A stretch of DNA of 40,283 nt from Streptomyces sp. CB02923 (GCF_001905005.1 NZ_LWKZ01000028.1:235482-275764), one strand, 5' to 3'; positions 15,809-24,328 are shown, counted from the stretch's first letter. Notes: generated from the sequence alone by a model not told the origin. Made by a program: numbers and translations.

Positions 15809-16642
15809 ATGGCTGACGCGGAAATCGGGGTCATCGGCGGGTCCGGCTTCTACTCGTTCCTGGACGACGTGACAGAGATCACCGTCGACACCCCCTACGG
15901 CTCCCCCAGCGACTCACTCTTCCTCGGCGAGGTGGCCGGGCGCACCGTCGCCTTCCTGCCCCGGCACGGCCGGAAACACCATCTGCCACCGCACCGCATC
16001 AACTACCGCGCCAACCTGTGGGCGCTGCGGTCGGTCGGCGCGCGGCAGGTGCTCGGCCCGTGCGCGGTGGGCGGTCTGCGCCCGGAGTACGGGCCGGGGA
16101 CGCTGCTCGTACCGGACCAGATCGTGGACCGTACGAAGGCCAGGGCGCAGACGTACTTCGACGGGGTGCCGCTGCCGGACGGCAGTGTGCCGAACGTGGT
16201 GCACGTGTCGTTCGCCGACCCGTACTGCCAGGTCGGCCGGGAGACGGTGGTGACGGCGGCCCGGGGCCGCGCGTGGGAGCCGGTGGACGGCGGCACGCTC
16301 GTCGTCGTCGAAGGGCCGCGCTTCTCGACCCGCGCGGAGTCGCGGTGGCACGCGGCGCAGGGCTGGTCGGTGGTCGGCATGACCGGCCACCCGGAAGCGG
16401 CGCTGGCTCGCGAGCTGGGCCTCTGCTACACGTCGTTGACGCTGGTCACGGACCTGGACGCGGGTACGGAGACGGGCGAGGGCGTCTCGCACGAGGAGGT
16501 GCTGGAGGTCTTCGGCCGGAACGTGGGGCGGTTGCGCGAGGTGCTGTTCGACGCGGTGGGCGCGCTGCCGGCCACCGCGGAACGGACCTGTTCGTGTGCG
16601 GACGCGCACGCGGGCTGGGACCTGGGGATCCAGTTGCCGTGA
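15809..16642 (+). CDS. S-methyl-5'-thioadenosine phosphorylase family protein
   Basis: A 277-residue purine-phosphorylase-fold enzyme of the MTAP family: phosphate-binding IGVIGGSGFYSFLDD, FLPRHGRKHHLPPHRINYRANLWAL, the purine site VVEGPRFSTRAESR, and the ribose site VVGMTGHPEAALARELGLCYTSLTLVTD. It cleaves methylthioadenosine, releasing adenine and a ribose-phosphate for methionine salvage. Two Cys close to the C-terminus (TCSCADAH) are typical of this subgroup. The ATG at 15809 has no ribosome site and TTAATGT about 10 bases upstream, consistent with a leaderless transcript. Length is normal. Confidence 0.93.
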   Translation: MADAEIGVIGGSGFYSFLDDVTEITVDTPYGSPSDSLFLGEVAGRTVAFLPRHGRKHHLPPHRINYRANLWALRSVGARQVLGPCAVGGLRPEYGPGTLLVPDQIVDRTKARAQTYFDGVPLPDGSVPNVVHVSFADPYCQVGRETVVTAARGRAWEPVDGGTLVVVEGPRFSTRAESRWHAAQGWSVVGMTGHPEAALARELGLCYTSLTLVTDLDAGTETGEGVSHEEVLEVFGRNVGRLREVLFDAVGALPATAERTCSCADAHAGWDLGIQLP

Positions 16643-16680
16643 GGGGCGCCGGGGACACGAGAGGGTGACCGTTTTCTCCA

Positions 16681-16727
16681 CAACCCGGGGGTAGCGGCCG
16701 GCGGGCGGCGAGCGCCGGCCGGGGTTG
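16681..16727 (+). terminator. Terminator-like hairpin after MTA phosphorylase gene
   Basis: CGGCCGGCG (16695-16703) pairs with CGCCGGCCG (16713-16721), and the outer CAACCC (16681-16686) with GGGTTG (16722-16727). A TTGTCCACA DnaA-box match overlaps the right end at 16725-16733. Confidence 0.6.
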
Positions 16728-16811
16728 TCCACAGGGCCGAGCAGGCTCCGGCGAAGTCGGGCACGGTGGGGACCGTCCGCACCGATTCCGGCACCGCAGG
16801 CGGTGGTCACC

Positions 16812-17174
16812 GTGCCTCACCCCTACTCCCCGCACCCCTCCTCCCCTTACCCCTCGCCCCCGCACCTCTCCTCCCCGCACCTCTCCTCCACGCGCCCCTC
16901 CTCCCCTCAGCCCCCCGACGAGCCCGCCGCGCCGCTCCCCCTCCCTCCGCCGTGTGAGGTTGCGCACTTCGCCCCCGTGCGGGCCCAGGGCGGGCGCCAC
17001 CGGCTGCGACGGGCGGTACGGCACCGGCGGCGGACCGTGACGGCAGGGCTGGCGATGACGGCCGCGGCCCTGGCCGCCACGGCCCACCAGAGCGGCGAAG
17101 GGCGCGCCGCGGGCCCCGCGGGCGCCTGCGCGGCGCCGTCGTCCGGGAGTCATCCCGCATGGGGGCGGTCATGA
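16812..17174 (+). pseudogene. Truncated SAF/CpaB-like protein remnant
   Basis: About 120 codons from GTG 16812 (or 16803). The N-terminus is Pro/Ser/His-rich from a repeating CTCCTCCCCGCAC-type sequence. It is followed by a basic GGRHRLRRAVRHRRR segment and one hydrophobic helix (TVTAGLAMTAAALAATA), then stops soon after. From memory, Streptomyces genomes carry at this spot, upstream of mscL, a longer protein with the same basic-plus-helix start and a SAF domain. I find no SAF-like sequence in any forward frame up to mscL. It is therefore probably a truncated relic; a functional short membrane peptide is the alternative. Confidence 0.45.
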
Positions 17175-17432
17175 CGGCACCGACCGCGCCGGGCGAAGAT
17201 CGAGTGGCCTTTGCCCGATATGCGCGCGACACTGGCGAAAGTGGCGGGGTGCGTTCGGCGTGCCGGTGGGAAGGCTCTTCCCCGGCCGGCCGGGACGCGG
17301 CGCCGATCCGTACGGACGTTTCGTCCGCTCACCGGTTCAGGTCATGGGATTGGACAGCCCTGCCCTGCCCTGCCGTAGGTTTCGGTGCTGTTCGTTGCAC
17401 GGTTCGTAGTGAGTGTGGAAAGAGGCTTTCAG

Positions 17433-17954
17433 GTGAGCGAGAAGACGGGCGTACTCGGGGGATTCAAGGAATTCCTCATGCGCGGCAACGTGATCGAGCT
17501 CGCGGTCGCCGTCGTGGTCGGAGCCGCGTTCACGAACATCGTGAACGCCGTGGTCAAGGGTGTGATCAACCCGGTCGTCGGTGCCATGGGTTCGCAGAAC
17601 CTCGACCACTACAAGACCTGCCTCAGCACCTGCACCACGGACGCCAAGACCGGCGAGTTCACCGACGGCATCTACATCCTGTGGGGATCGGTGCTCAGCG
17701 CCGTCCTGACGTTCCTGATCACCGCCGCGGTCGTGTACTTCCTCATGATCCTGCCGATGAACAAGTGGAAGGCACGCCAGGACGCCAAGAAGCCGCTGGA
17801 CGACGGTCCGGCGGACCCGACCGAGGTCGAGCTGCTGCAGGAGATCCGCGACGCGCTCGTCGCGCAGCGCAACGGCTCGCTGCCCGGCTCGGCCACGGGC
17901 TCGCCCGCCGGTGGCGGCGCCGGTTCGGTGGTCACGCAGAAGACGCAGCAGTAA
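17433..17954 (+). CDS. mscL: Large-conductance mechanosensitive channel
   Basis: A 173-residue MscL. The N-terminal helix and first transmembrane helix GFKEFLMRGNVIELAVAVVVGAAFTNIVNAVV are typical, the periplasmic loop carries two Cys (KTCLSTCTTD) found in actinobacterial forms, and the second helix is VLTFLITAAVVYFLMILPMNKW. A C-terminal helical bundle (EVELLQEIRDALVAQR) and a Gly/Ser tail follow. It opens under membrane tension to release osmolytes. The GTG at 17433 has GGAAAGAGG upstream and matches the family start; the ATG at 17385 adds unrelated residues. Its terminator extends into the convergent gene. Confidence 0.97.
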   Translation: MSEKTGVLGGFKEFLMRGNVIELAVAVVVGAAFTNIVNAVVKGVINPVVGAMGSQNLDHYKTCLSTCTTDAKTGEFTDGIYILWGSVLSAVLTFLITAAVVYFLMILPMNKWKARQDAKKPLDDGPADPTEVELLQEIRDALVAQRNGSLPGSATGSPAGGGAGSVVTQKTQQ

Positions 17955-17975
17955 GGGACTCCCGCCCCGCGGCGA

Positions 17976-18014
17976 AGCCGCCCCGGCGCCTCGGTCAGAG
18001 GTGGTGGGGCGGCT
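17976..18014 (+). terminator. mscL terminator
   Basis: AGCCGCCCC (17976-17984) pairs with GGGGCGGCT (18006-18014), followed by TTT. The right arm lies in the last codons of the convergent small gene. Confidence 0.6.
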
Positions 18015-18273
18015 TTTCGTCGAGGAAGCGCGCCAGGTCCGCGGCACTGTCCTGTCCTGCCGGACGCTCGCCCCAGCCCTGGTCGGTGTCGTCCGACGAC
18101 TGCCGGCTCAGCGGATCGTCGAAAACCAACGCCGCATGCGTCTTGGGCCGCGGGGCCCGCTTCGGGCTCTCCGCACTCTCCGCACTCTCCGGGCTCTCCG
18201 GGCTCTCCGCGCCGTCCGGCCGCTCCGAGTCGGCCTCGGGCCGGGTTTCACGGGATTCAGGGGTCGTACTCAC
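17995..18273 (-). CDS. Small acidic protein of unknown function
   Basis: A 92-residue hydrophilic protein. Residues about 20-38 are a 9-bp-encoded repeat of ESP/ESA units; the C-terminal half, DDPLSRQSSDDTDQGWGERP...SAADLARFLDEKPPHHL, has the form of a conserved Streptomyces family whose members end in LARFLDEKPPHHL-like sequence. The GTG at 18273 directly follows GGAGGA, closer than usual, so the true start is uncertain. Convergent with mscL, 40 bp between stops. No function is known to me. Confidence 0.7.
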   Translation of the reverse strand: MSTTPESRETRPEADSERPDGAESPESPESAESAESPKRAPRPKTHAALVFDDPLSRQSSDDTDQGWGERPAGQDSAADLARFLDEKPPHHL

Positions 18274-18403
18274 TCCTCCAGGGTACGGCTGGTGGGGAAC
18301 TGTCCTGGACGGCCGGACGGAGAGCGGCGGCGGGGTCCGTACGTTTGCGGCCCGCCGGGTGCCCGGGCGTACCGTTGCCGGCACACCTTCTGCGGGGGTC
18401 CAC

Positions 18404-19621
18404 ATGAGTGCCGCGTACGAAGCGGGAATGGGTGACCGGCTGGCTCGGCTCCGGCTGCGGCGCGGCCTGACACAGGAGCAACTCGCCGAGGCCGCCCACC
18501 TTTCCGTGGACGTCGTCCGCAAACTGGAGCAGGGCCGCCGCAAGACGGCGCGGCTGTCCAGCATCAACGCGCTCGCGGCCGCCTTGGACACCGAGCCGTC
18601 CTTCCTCGTCGGCCAGCCCGGGACCTTCGAGGTCCAGCGGCCCGCTCAGGAGGACGTCCCGTCGGTCCTGGCCCTGCGCCGCGCGGTGTCACCGGTCCCG
18701 GACCTCCTCGGGGACGAGGACGAAGAAGATCCACCCACCATCGGCCAGTTGCGTGCGGCGCTCCGTTCCACGGACGCCATCAGACGCGAGGGCCGGATGG
18801 GCGAGATCGGTGTACTGCTGCCCGGCCTGATCCGTGACGCGCGGGCGGCCGCCCATGCCTTCACGGGTGCGGAGGCGGCCGCTGCCAACTCCGTACTGGC
18901 CGTCGCCTACCAGGTCGCCGCCACCACGCTGGCCGCCTTGGGCAAGGAGGACGCGGCATTCACCGCCATGGAACGTTCCATGGCGGCCGTCCGCCTCGGT
19001 GACGACCCGCACCTGGAGACCCTCTCGGCCTCCACCCTGAGCTGGGTGCTCATCAAACAGGGCCGTCTCGCCGATGCCGAGCGCGTGGCGATGGCCCGCG
19101 CGGACGCGATCGAACCGGGCTTCCGCTCGCCGCCCCGGGACATCGCGCTCTGGGGCATCCTGCTGCTGCGCGCCGCCACCGCCGCGGTGCGGCAGAAGCG
19201 CCACGCGGCGGTCACCGACCTCCTGCGGATGGCCTCGGCGGCGGCCGAGCGGATCGGGGAGGACCGGATCTTCTACGCCACTCCCTTCGGCCCGGCAAAC
19301 GCCGGTATCGCCAAGGTCAACTTCCTGGTGGAGATGGAACAGAGCGACCGCGCCGTCCGTGAGGCCCACGGCATACCCGCCCTCACCTCCCTCCCGCCCA
19401 CCTGGCGAGCCCGCTTCCATGTCGACCGGGCTCTGGCCCATCACGACCTCGACGACGACGCGCAGGCGATACGCGCCCTGCTCCGCGCCGAGCAGGACGC
19501 CCCCGAGTGGATGCGTTACCACTCGACGTCCCGCCGCCTCGTCGCGGAGCTGCGCGGCCGTGCCGGGCGCCGGGACGCGCCGGTGCTGGCGCTCGCCGAC
19601 AGGATGGGCGTCGAAGGGTAG
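18404..19621 (+). CDS. XRE-family regulator with TPR-like C-terminal domain
   Basis: A 405-residue protein. Residues about 8-65 form a Cro/CI helix-turn-helix (GDRLARLRLRRGLTQEQLAEAAHLSVDVVRKLEQGRR). The remaining about 330 residues are alpha-helical and Ala/Leu-rich with TPR-like spacing (LAVAYQVAATTLAALGKEDAAFTAMERSM and so on), as in Streptomyces XRE regulators that sense peptides or pair with small partner proteins. The ATG at 18404 follows GGGGG. The gene downstream encodes a small resolvase-like protein on the same strand 181 bp away. The ligand is unknown. Confidence 0.88.
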   Translation: MSAAYEAGMGDRLARLRLRRGLTQEQLAEAAHLSVDVVRKLEQGRRKTARLSSINALAAALDTEPSFLVGQPGTFEVQRPAQEDVPSVLALRRAVSPVPDLLGDEDEEDPPTIGQLRAALRSTDAIRREGRMGEIGVLLPGLIRDARAAAHAFTGAEAAAANSVLAVAYQVAATTLAALGKEDAAFTAMERSMAAVRLGDDPHLETLSASTLSWVLIKQGRLADAERVAMARADAIEPGFRSPPRDIALWGILLLRAATAAVRQKRHAAVTDLLRMASAAAERIGEDRIFYATPFGPANAGIAKVNFLVEMEQSDRAVREAHGIPALTSLPPTWRARFHVDRALAHHDLDDDAQAIRALLRAEQDAPEWMRYHSTSRRLVAELRGRAGRRDAPVLALADRMGVEG

Positions 19622-19802
19622 GACGCCCTGTCCGACCCGTTTCGGCGTATGGGCCCTGCCGCCTCACCGGTGCCGCCGAGTGGGCCGAGGCGTCCCTGGG
19701 CCGGGGTGGCGCCGCTGCCTAGCGTGCTCCGTATGACGCGGCGCCCGCGTTCCCGGCCCGGGGCGGACACGGCGCCGCTCCGTGAACCACCAGGAGCCAG
19801 GC

Positions 19803-20219
19803 ATGACCGGTGACACCACACCCCCGCTCGCCTTCGTCTACGACCGTAATGTCACGCGTTCGCGGGGCATGTTGGAGATGCGGGTTGCCGGTTGTCGTGC
19901 CTATGCCGAGCGGCAGGGGTGGGAGGTGGCCGGGTGGTGGGTGGATTTCGGGGATGCGGCGTTGGGGGGTGAGCGGCCCGAGTTGGGGGCGCTGATCGGC
20001 GTGTTGGGGCGCGTGGTGGTGGTCCGGCGCGCGTTCTGCCTCGTGCACCACTGGAACCGGTTCGCGCATGACGTCGAGGGCCGGCTCGCCCTGCAGCGGC
20101 GCGTCGCGCGGGTGGGCGGGTACTCGGCCACGACGTTCGGCGAGAGCGACGAGGGGGCCGGGTACGCGGGCGCGGCGCGGGTACCGGCCGCGGGGGCGGG
20201 GCGGCAGCCCTTGCCGTAG
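19803..20219 (+). CDS. Small resolvase-N-like protein
   Basis: A 138-residue protein. The pattern AFVYDRNVTRS...LEMRVAGCRAYAERQGWEVAGWWVDFGDAALGGERPELGAL resembles the N-terminal catalytic fold of serine recombinases (a strand, YAxxxGWxV helix-strand, D.G). The usual catalytic Ser and the DNA-binding domain are missing, so it is unlikely to recombine DNA. The ATG at 19803 has AGGAG seven bases upstream. The stop TAG lies in the first unit of a 30-bp tandem repeat. It follows the XRE regulator, with which it may act. Function unknown. Confidence 0.65.
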   Translation: MTGDTTPPLAFVYDRNVTRSRGMLEMRVAGCRAYAERQGWEVAGWWVDFGDAALGGERPELGALIGVLGRVVVVRRAFCLVHHWNRFAHDVEGRLALQRRVARVGGYSATTFGESDEGAGYAGAARVPAAGAGRQPLP

Positions 20220-20328
20220 CCGTGGGTCAGCGGGTGGCCCATGCCGTAGCCGTGGATCAGCGGGTGGCCCTTGCCGTAGCCGTGGGTCAGGGGATGGCCC
20301 TTGCCGTGGCCGTGGGTCAGCGGGTGGC
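20211..20328. repeat. 30-bp tandem repeat, four copies, between convergent genes
   Basis: Units 20211-20240, 20241-20270, 20271-20300 and 20301-20328 differ at only a few positions each. Unit 1 contains the TAG stop of the forward gene (20217-20219); unit 4 contains the TGA stop of the reverse gene (20317-20319). Because 30 is a multiple of three, TAG recurs in frame in units 1-3 and the reverse TGA recurs in frame in all four. There are no unique spacers. Confidence 0.9.
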
Positions 20329-20844
20329 GAGGGCCTCGTGCCACCAGTGGTCGCGGCCTGCCGTCCAGGACACCGGGCGGCTGGTGCGGTTCACGACCAG
20401 GACGGACCGCACCTGCGGGCAGTCGCGGCGCAGGGCCCGGTCCAGTACGGGCTTGACCGGGCGTACCGCGCCGTCCCAGAACGCCGCGTCCGCCGTGATG
20501 ATCACCTTGGCGCCGGAGTCCCGCGCCGCGTCGGCGAGTTCCGGGACGGTCAGGTAGACCGGCAGCGTCGTACGGACAGCGTTGAGCCGGCCGCAGGCGA
20601 GCGTGACGATGACCGACTCCGGCACCAGCGGCAGGTGCACCGCCACCGGGTCGCCGGCCCGCACCCCGAGCCGGGCCAGTGCCGCGGCGGCCCGCTTGGC
20701 CTGGCCCATCAGCATGGTGTGGGTCAGCTCCTCGTGACGTCCCGGCTCTCCCTGCCAGGTGAGGGCAATCGGGGACGGGGACGCCGGGGGCCCTTGCGTT
20801 TCCCGGGTCGTTTCCTCATGCTCGGAGATCACGCGACGCAACAT
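20317..20844 (-). pseudogene. N-terminal fragment of an acetyl-CoA synthetase-like enzyme
   Basis: A 175-residue open frame that matches only the early part of an acetyl-CoA synthetase: W-GEPG, ALARLGVRAGDPVAVHLPLVPESVIVTLACGRLNAV, AKVIITADAAFWDG, VKPVLDRAL and WTAGRDHWWHE. Full enzymes have about 650 residues; the P-loop, adenylation core and C-terminal lid are absent. The frame ends right after the GRDHWWHE region, exactly at the 30-bp repeat array. No ribosome site is seen at ATG 20844. It is probably a deletion relic; a stand-alone short protein is the alternative. Confidence 0.6.
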
Positions 20845-21112
20845 GCGGACCAGCCTGAAGATCGCCGATCAACAACTGCTGAACGTCCGCTGTACGGCGA
20901 GGCCCGCGCCTCGTACGAAGCCGCTTTCGTGGCGCCCCCGGAGGGCGTCGCTTCTCGTGCCCTTGGGCGACGTGCCCGTAAGAACCCGTAGGTGCCCGTG
21001 CGGCACCCCCACGTCTCTGCCCCGTCCCCGGCACACGCAATCCCCCACCCGTCACGTTCCTCATCCGTACGTACTGCGCCACGCCCGCCCGCGTGGCGCG
21101 AGAGGTGGACCG

Positions 21113-22573
21113 GTGTGGCAGATGTCCGAGCGCAGTGGTGAGCAGGGGTGTGCGGGCGAGGCCCGCATGGTGGTGGGACGGCGGTTGTGGGCTGTGGTGG
21201 CCGTGGCGATCGGCGGGTTCTGTGTGCAGCTGGATGCTTTCGCGCTAAACATGGCGTTGCCCGTGATCCGCCGGGACCTGCATGCCTCCGCGGCCGCCGG
21301 ACCGTGGGTGATCAGCGGTTATCTGCTGGCGGCCGGGTCCCTGATGCCGGCTGCCGGGCGGCTGGGCGACCGGTACGGGAGGCGGCGGCTGCTGCTTTGG
21401 GGGCTCGCGCTGTTCGGGGGGACGTCGGCGGGGTGCGCGTTGGCGCCCTCGTTGCCGTTCCTGGTGGTGGCCCGGGTGGCGCAAGGGGCGGGCGGGGCGC
21501 TGGTCATGCCGGTGGGACTGGCCCTGCTGACGCGTTCCTTCCCTCCGGGCCGGGCGCGCGTCGCGACGGGGTACGCCCTGGGGCTGGCCGGTCTGGCCAC
21601 GGCGTGCGGTCCGTTCGTGGGCGGGGCGCTGGCCCAGGCACTGTCGTGGAGGGCTGTGTTCTGGGTGAATGTGCCGCTGTGCGCCGCGGCGCTGCTGTGT
21701 GCCCGGCGCGCCCCGGAGCCGAGGGACGAGGCAGCACCGGGGGCGCGGGGTGAGGGAGGCCGGGCCGAGAGGGCCCAAGGCGCCTCAGGAGCCCCGGGCG
21801 CGGGGGCGTGGAGTGGGGGTGGCTGGGGTTCGGTGGTGGTCGGGAGTGGTGTGCCTGCTTGTCTGGCGATGGCTGTCGAGGGCGCGGGGGCGTGGTGGGA
21901 GGCGTGCGCGTGGGCGGCGGGCGCGGTGATGCTCGGCGCGTTGTTCGTACGGGCCGAGCGCCGGTCGCGCGCGCCGCTGTTCGACCTCAGCCTCTTCCGT
22001 AACGCGCCGTATGTAGCGCTCACTTCGGCCGGCGCGGTGGCCAATGCGGCGACCGTCGTGCTGCTCTTCGTGGTGCCGCTCGCGCTTCAGGAGGTGCACG
22101 GGTTGTCCGTACTGGGCGCGGGGGCCGCCTTCCTCGTACCGGCGGCGGCGATGGCTGCGGCCGGGGCGGTGGCGGGGCGGGTGCCGCCGGGGGCCGCCGA
22201 GCGCGTGATGGCCGTCTGCCTCGGCCTTGCCGCCGCCGCGTTGGCAGCGGCGAGGCCGGATGGCGGGGCGGCGTCGGCCGTGCTGCTGTCGGTGGCCACC
22301 GTGGCCTCCGCCTCGCTGGGCATGGCGGGAGCCCTGGCCCTGACCGCCACACAGGCCGTGGTGCGCCCGGACCGCGCGGGTGAGGCGTCCGGGCTGACCA
22401 AGTGCGCGATCACGGTGACGGCCGGGCTGGGCCTCGCGCCTGCCGGTACCGACCCGGGCGGCGCGCTGCACCTGGCCGCGGCCGGTTGCGCCGCCGCCTG
22501 CCTGGCCCTCCTGGTGCGCAACCGGAGGAGACGGAGGAGACGGTGGAAACGCGTCCCCGTCAGCCACAGGTGA
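21113..22573 (+). CDS. DHA2-like MFS transporter
   Basis: A 486-residue exporter, about 14 helices. It has the drug:H+ antiporter features: FCVQLDAFALNMALPVIRRDL (motif D1-like), WVISGYLLAAGSLMPAAGRLGDRYGRRR (motif A), VARVAQGAGGALVMPVG (motif B) and GLATACGPFVGGALAQALSWRAVFWVNVP (motif C). A low-complexity loop lies near residue 205, and the C-terminus is strongly basic (RRRRRRWKR). The GTG at 21113 has AGAGG seven bases upstream; ATGs at 21122 and 21167 are alternatives. The stop at 22571 lies in the first unit of a repeat array. No adjacent regulator. Confidence 0.88.
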   Translation: MWQMSERSGEQGCAGEARMVVGRRLWAVVAVAIGGFCVQLDAFALNMALPVIRRDLHASAAAGPWVISGYLLAAGSLMPAAGRLGDRYGRRRLLLWGLALFGGTSAGCALAPSLPFLVVARVAQGAGGALVMPVGLALLTRSFPPGRARVATGYALGLAGLATACGPFVGGALAQALSWRAVFWVNVPLCAAALLCARRAPEPRDEAAPGARGEGGRAERAQGASGAPGAGAWSGGGWGSVVVGSGVPACLAMAVEGAGAWWEACAWAAGAVMLGALFVRAERRSRAPLFDLSLFRNAPYVALTSAGAVANAATVVLLFVVPLALQEVHGLSVLGAGAAFLVPAAAMAAAGAVAGRVPPGAAERVMAVCLGLAAAALAAARPDGGAASAVLLSVATVASASLGMAGALALTATQAVVRPDRAGEASGLTKCAITVTAGLGLAPAGTDPGGALHLAAAGCAAACLALLVRNRRRRRRRWKRVPVSHR

Positions 22574-22698
22574 ATGCGCGCCTCCTCCGTCAACCGCCGG
22601 TGAATACGCGCCTCCCCGTCAACCGCCGGTGTACGCGCCTCCCTGTCAGCCGCAGGTGTACGCGCCTCCCTGTCAGCCGCAGGTGGACACAGCCGCCT
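22559..22698. repeat. 27-30 bp tandem repeat, five copies, between convergent genes
   Basis: Units start at 22559, 22589, 22618, 22645 and 22672, each beginning GTCA and sharing CGC-AGGTG and GCGCCTCC. Unit 1 holds the TGA stop of the MFS gene and unit 2 repeats it in frame. Unit 5 holds the TGA stop of the reverse rhodanese gene, repeated in frame in units 4 and 3. The last unit encodes the C-terminal STCG of that protein. Confidence 0.9.
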
Positions 22699-24175
22699 CG
22701 TAGCCCCCGGCGATGTCCCGTACGTCCCGGAACCCGCGGGCCTCCAGCAGCGCGGCGGCGATCACGGAGCGGCTGCCGCCACGGCAGTAGAGGACGACCG
22801 GGCGTTCCGGGTCCAGGGTCGTGCAGCTGGTGGCGAGGCTCGCGAGGGGCAGGTTGCGGGCACCGGGCAGGGCGCCCGACTCGTACTCGGCGGGGTTGCG
22901 GACGTCGACCAACTGGGTGTCCTCGGCCGTGGCGTCGCCGGGCGACAGGCGGCGGGTGCGCGACACCAGGGCGGGGTGGCGGGCGAGTTCGGCGGCCGGG
23001 TCCGGTACGTGTCCGAGGACGTGGTCGTAGCCGATGCGGGCCAGGCGGAGGCGGGCCTCGGTCTCCGTGCCCGGGTCGCTGACCAGGACGATCGGCGTGC
23101 CGGGCGCCACCACGCTGCCCGCGTACTCGGCGAACCGGGTCTCCAGGCTGATGTGCAGCGAGCCGGTGAAGTGGGCCTCGGTGTACGCGGCGAGGGGGCG
23201 GCTGTCCAGGAGGACCGCGCCGGCGTCCCGGCAGGCGGCCAGTGCCGCGTCGACGGTGAGGGCGGCGGGCGGCGTGGCGTCCAGGAGCGGGTGGCCGTCG
23301 CGGTTGAGGGCGGCGTCGTGGGCGAAGTAGCCGGGGGCGATGGGCTGTCCGGCCGTGACCAGGCGTACGAACTCGGCCTCCGGCATGGGCTGGAGCGCGT
23401 AGTTGTAGCGGCGCTGGTCGCCGATGGTGGAGGTGGTCTCGGTGGAGAGGTTGCGGCCGCAGGCCGAGCCCGCGCCGTGGGCGGGGAAGACGCGGGTGGC
23501 GTCCGGGAGGGTGAGCAGTTTGCCGTGCAGGGAGTGGTAGAGGCGGCCCGCCATGTCCTCCGGCGTCAGGCCGGTCGCGGCGAGCAGGTCGGGGCGTCCC
23601 ACGTCGCCGACGAAGAGGGTGTCGCCGGTCAGGACGCCGTACGGCTCGGCCGCTGCCGGGTGTTCGTGGACGACGAGACAGATGGATTCCGGGGTGTGGC
23701 CGGGGGTGGCGAGGACGGTGAGGGTGACTCCGGAGGAGGCCGGGGCCGGTTCCCCCTCAAGCGCGCCGTTACGGGAGCCTCCCGGGCCCCCGCCCGGAGA
23801 TGTCCGTTCCCCATCCGGAGATGTCCGTTCCCCATCCGGAGATGTCCGCTCCCCATCCGGGGATGTCCGCTCCCCGCCCAGGAAGATCCGCTCCCCGTCG
23901 CGCAGCCGACGTATCGGGTAGCCGGTCTCGGCGGCTTCGCCGAAGGCGATGGTGGCGCCGGTGGCGCGGGCCAGTTCCAGGTGTCCGGAGAGGAAGTCGG
24001 CGTGGAAGTGCGTCTCGATGATCAGCTCGATGCGCAGTCCGGCCGCTTCCGCGTCGCGCAGGTAGTCATCGATGTCGCGGCGCGGGTCGACGAGGACGGC
24101 CCGTCCGGTGGTCTTGTCGCCGATCAGGTACGACGCCTGGGAGAGGCAGTCGAGGTAGTACTGCGCGAAATGCAC
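22673..24175 (-). CDS. Metallo-beta-lactamase/rhodanese fusion (persulfide dioxygenase type)
   Basis: A 500-residue protein. An N-terminal metallo-beta-lactamase domain (residues 1 to about 270) has ETHFHADFLSGH, LATPGHTPESI and TGDTLFVGDVGRPDL, as in persulfide dioxygenases of the ETHE1/CstB group. Two rhodanese domains follow: the first (LLDSRPLAAYTEAHFTGSLH) lacks a catalytic Cys, the second has Cys464 in YCRGGSRS. It would oxidise persulfide sulfur to sulfite and move sulfane sulfur. The metal motif is HxHxDF, lacking the third His. A 21-bp repeat encodes GERTSPD four times at about residue 100. The ATG is at 24175. Divergent from the gntR-TSUP-SQR genes. Confidence 0.88.
   Translation of the reverse strand: MHFAQYYLDCLSQASYLIGDKTTGRAVLVDPRRDIDDYLRDAEAAGLRIELIIETHFHADFLSGHLELARATGATIAFGEAAETGYPIRRLRDGERIFLGGERTSPDGERTSPDGERTSPDGERTSPGGGPGGSRNGALEGEPAPASSGVTLTVLATPGHTPESICLVVHEHPAAAEPYGVLTGDTLFVGDVGRPDLLAATGLTPEDMAGRLYHSLHGKLLTLPDATRVFPAHGAGSACGRNLSTETTSTIGDQRRYNYALQPMPEAEFVRLVTAGQPIAPGYFAHDAALNRDGHPLLDATPPAALTVDAALAACRDAGAVLLDSRPLAAYTEAHFTGSLHISLETRFAEYAGSVVAPGTPIVLVSDPGTETEARLRLARIGYDHVLGHVPDPAAELARHPALVSRTRRLSPGDATAEDTQLVDVRNPAEYESGALPGARNLPLASLATSCTTLDPERPVVLYCRGGSRSVIAAALLEARGFRDVRDIAGGYEAAVSTCG
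23796..23900. repeat. 21-bp coding tandem repeat in the rhodanese-fusion gene
   Basis: Units 23796-23816, 23817-23837, 23838-23858 and 23859-23879 encode GERTSPD each; 23880-23900 is the diverged parent (RDGERIF region of the normal protein). In-frame expansion between a beta-lactamase strand and loop. Confidence 0.9.
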
Positions 24176-24245
24176 GGTCGACCTCCGTGGTCCTGCGGGC
24201 CCGTGATCACGAGCCCCGCGGGGAGTGTGTTGTGCGGATGCACGG

Positions 24246-24257
24246 ATGTACGTACAT
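24246..24257. promoter_or_regulatory. Palindromic operator candidate ATGTACGTACAT
   Basis: A perfect 12-bp palindrome in the 263-bp gap between the divergent rhodanese-fusion gene and gntR. Its GTACGTAC core is close to the GTxTAxAC-type sites of HutC-subfamily GntR regulators, the subfamily of the adjacent gene. It lies 70 bp upstream of the rhodanese start. Confidence 0.6.
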
Positions 24258-24328
24258 TAGGCACGTGGGGTGCCGACGACAAGTTGGGCCGTGGACGACG
24301 AGAAGGAGCGTCCCCGTCACCCCCGGCC

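Noticed and set aside
16725..16733. TTGTCCACA box as an origin-type DnaA site
   Set aside because: A single box within a terminator-like hairpin, with no cluster of boxes around it.
20211..20328. CRISPR array
   Set aside because: Four directly abutting copies of a 30-bp unit, no spacers, no cas genes.
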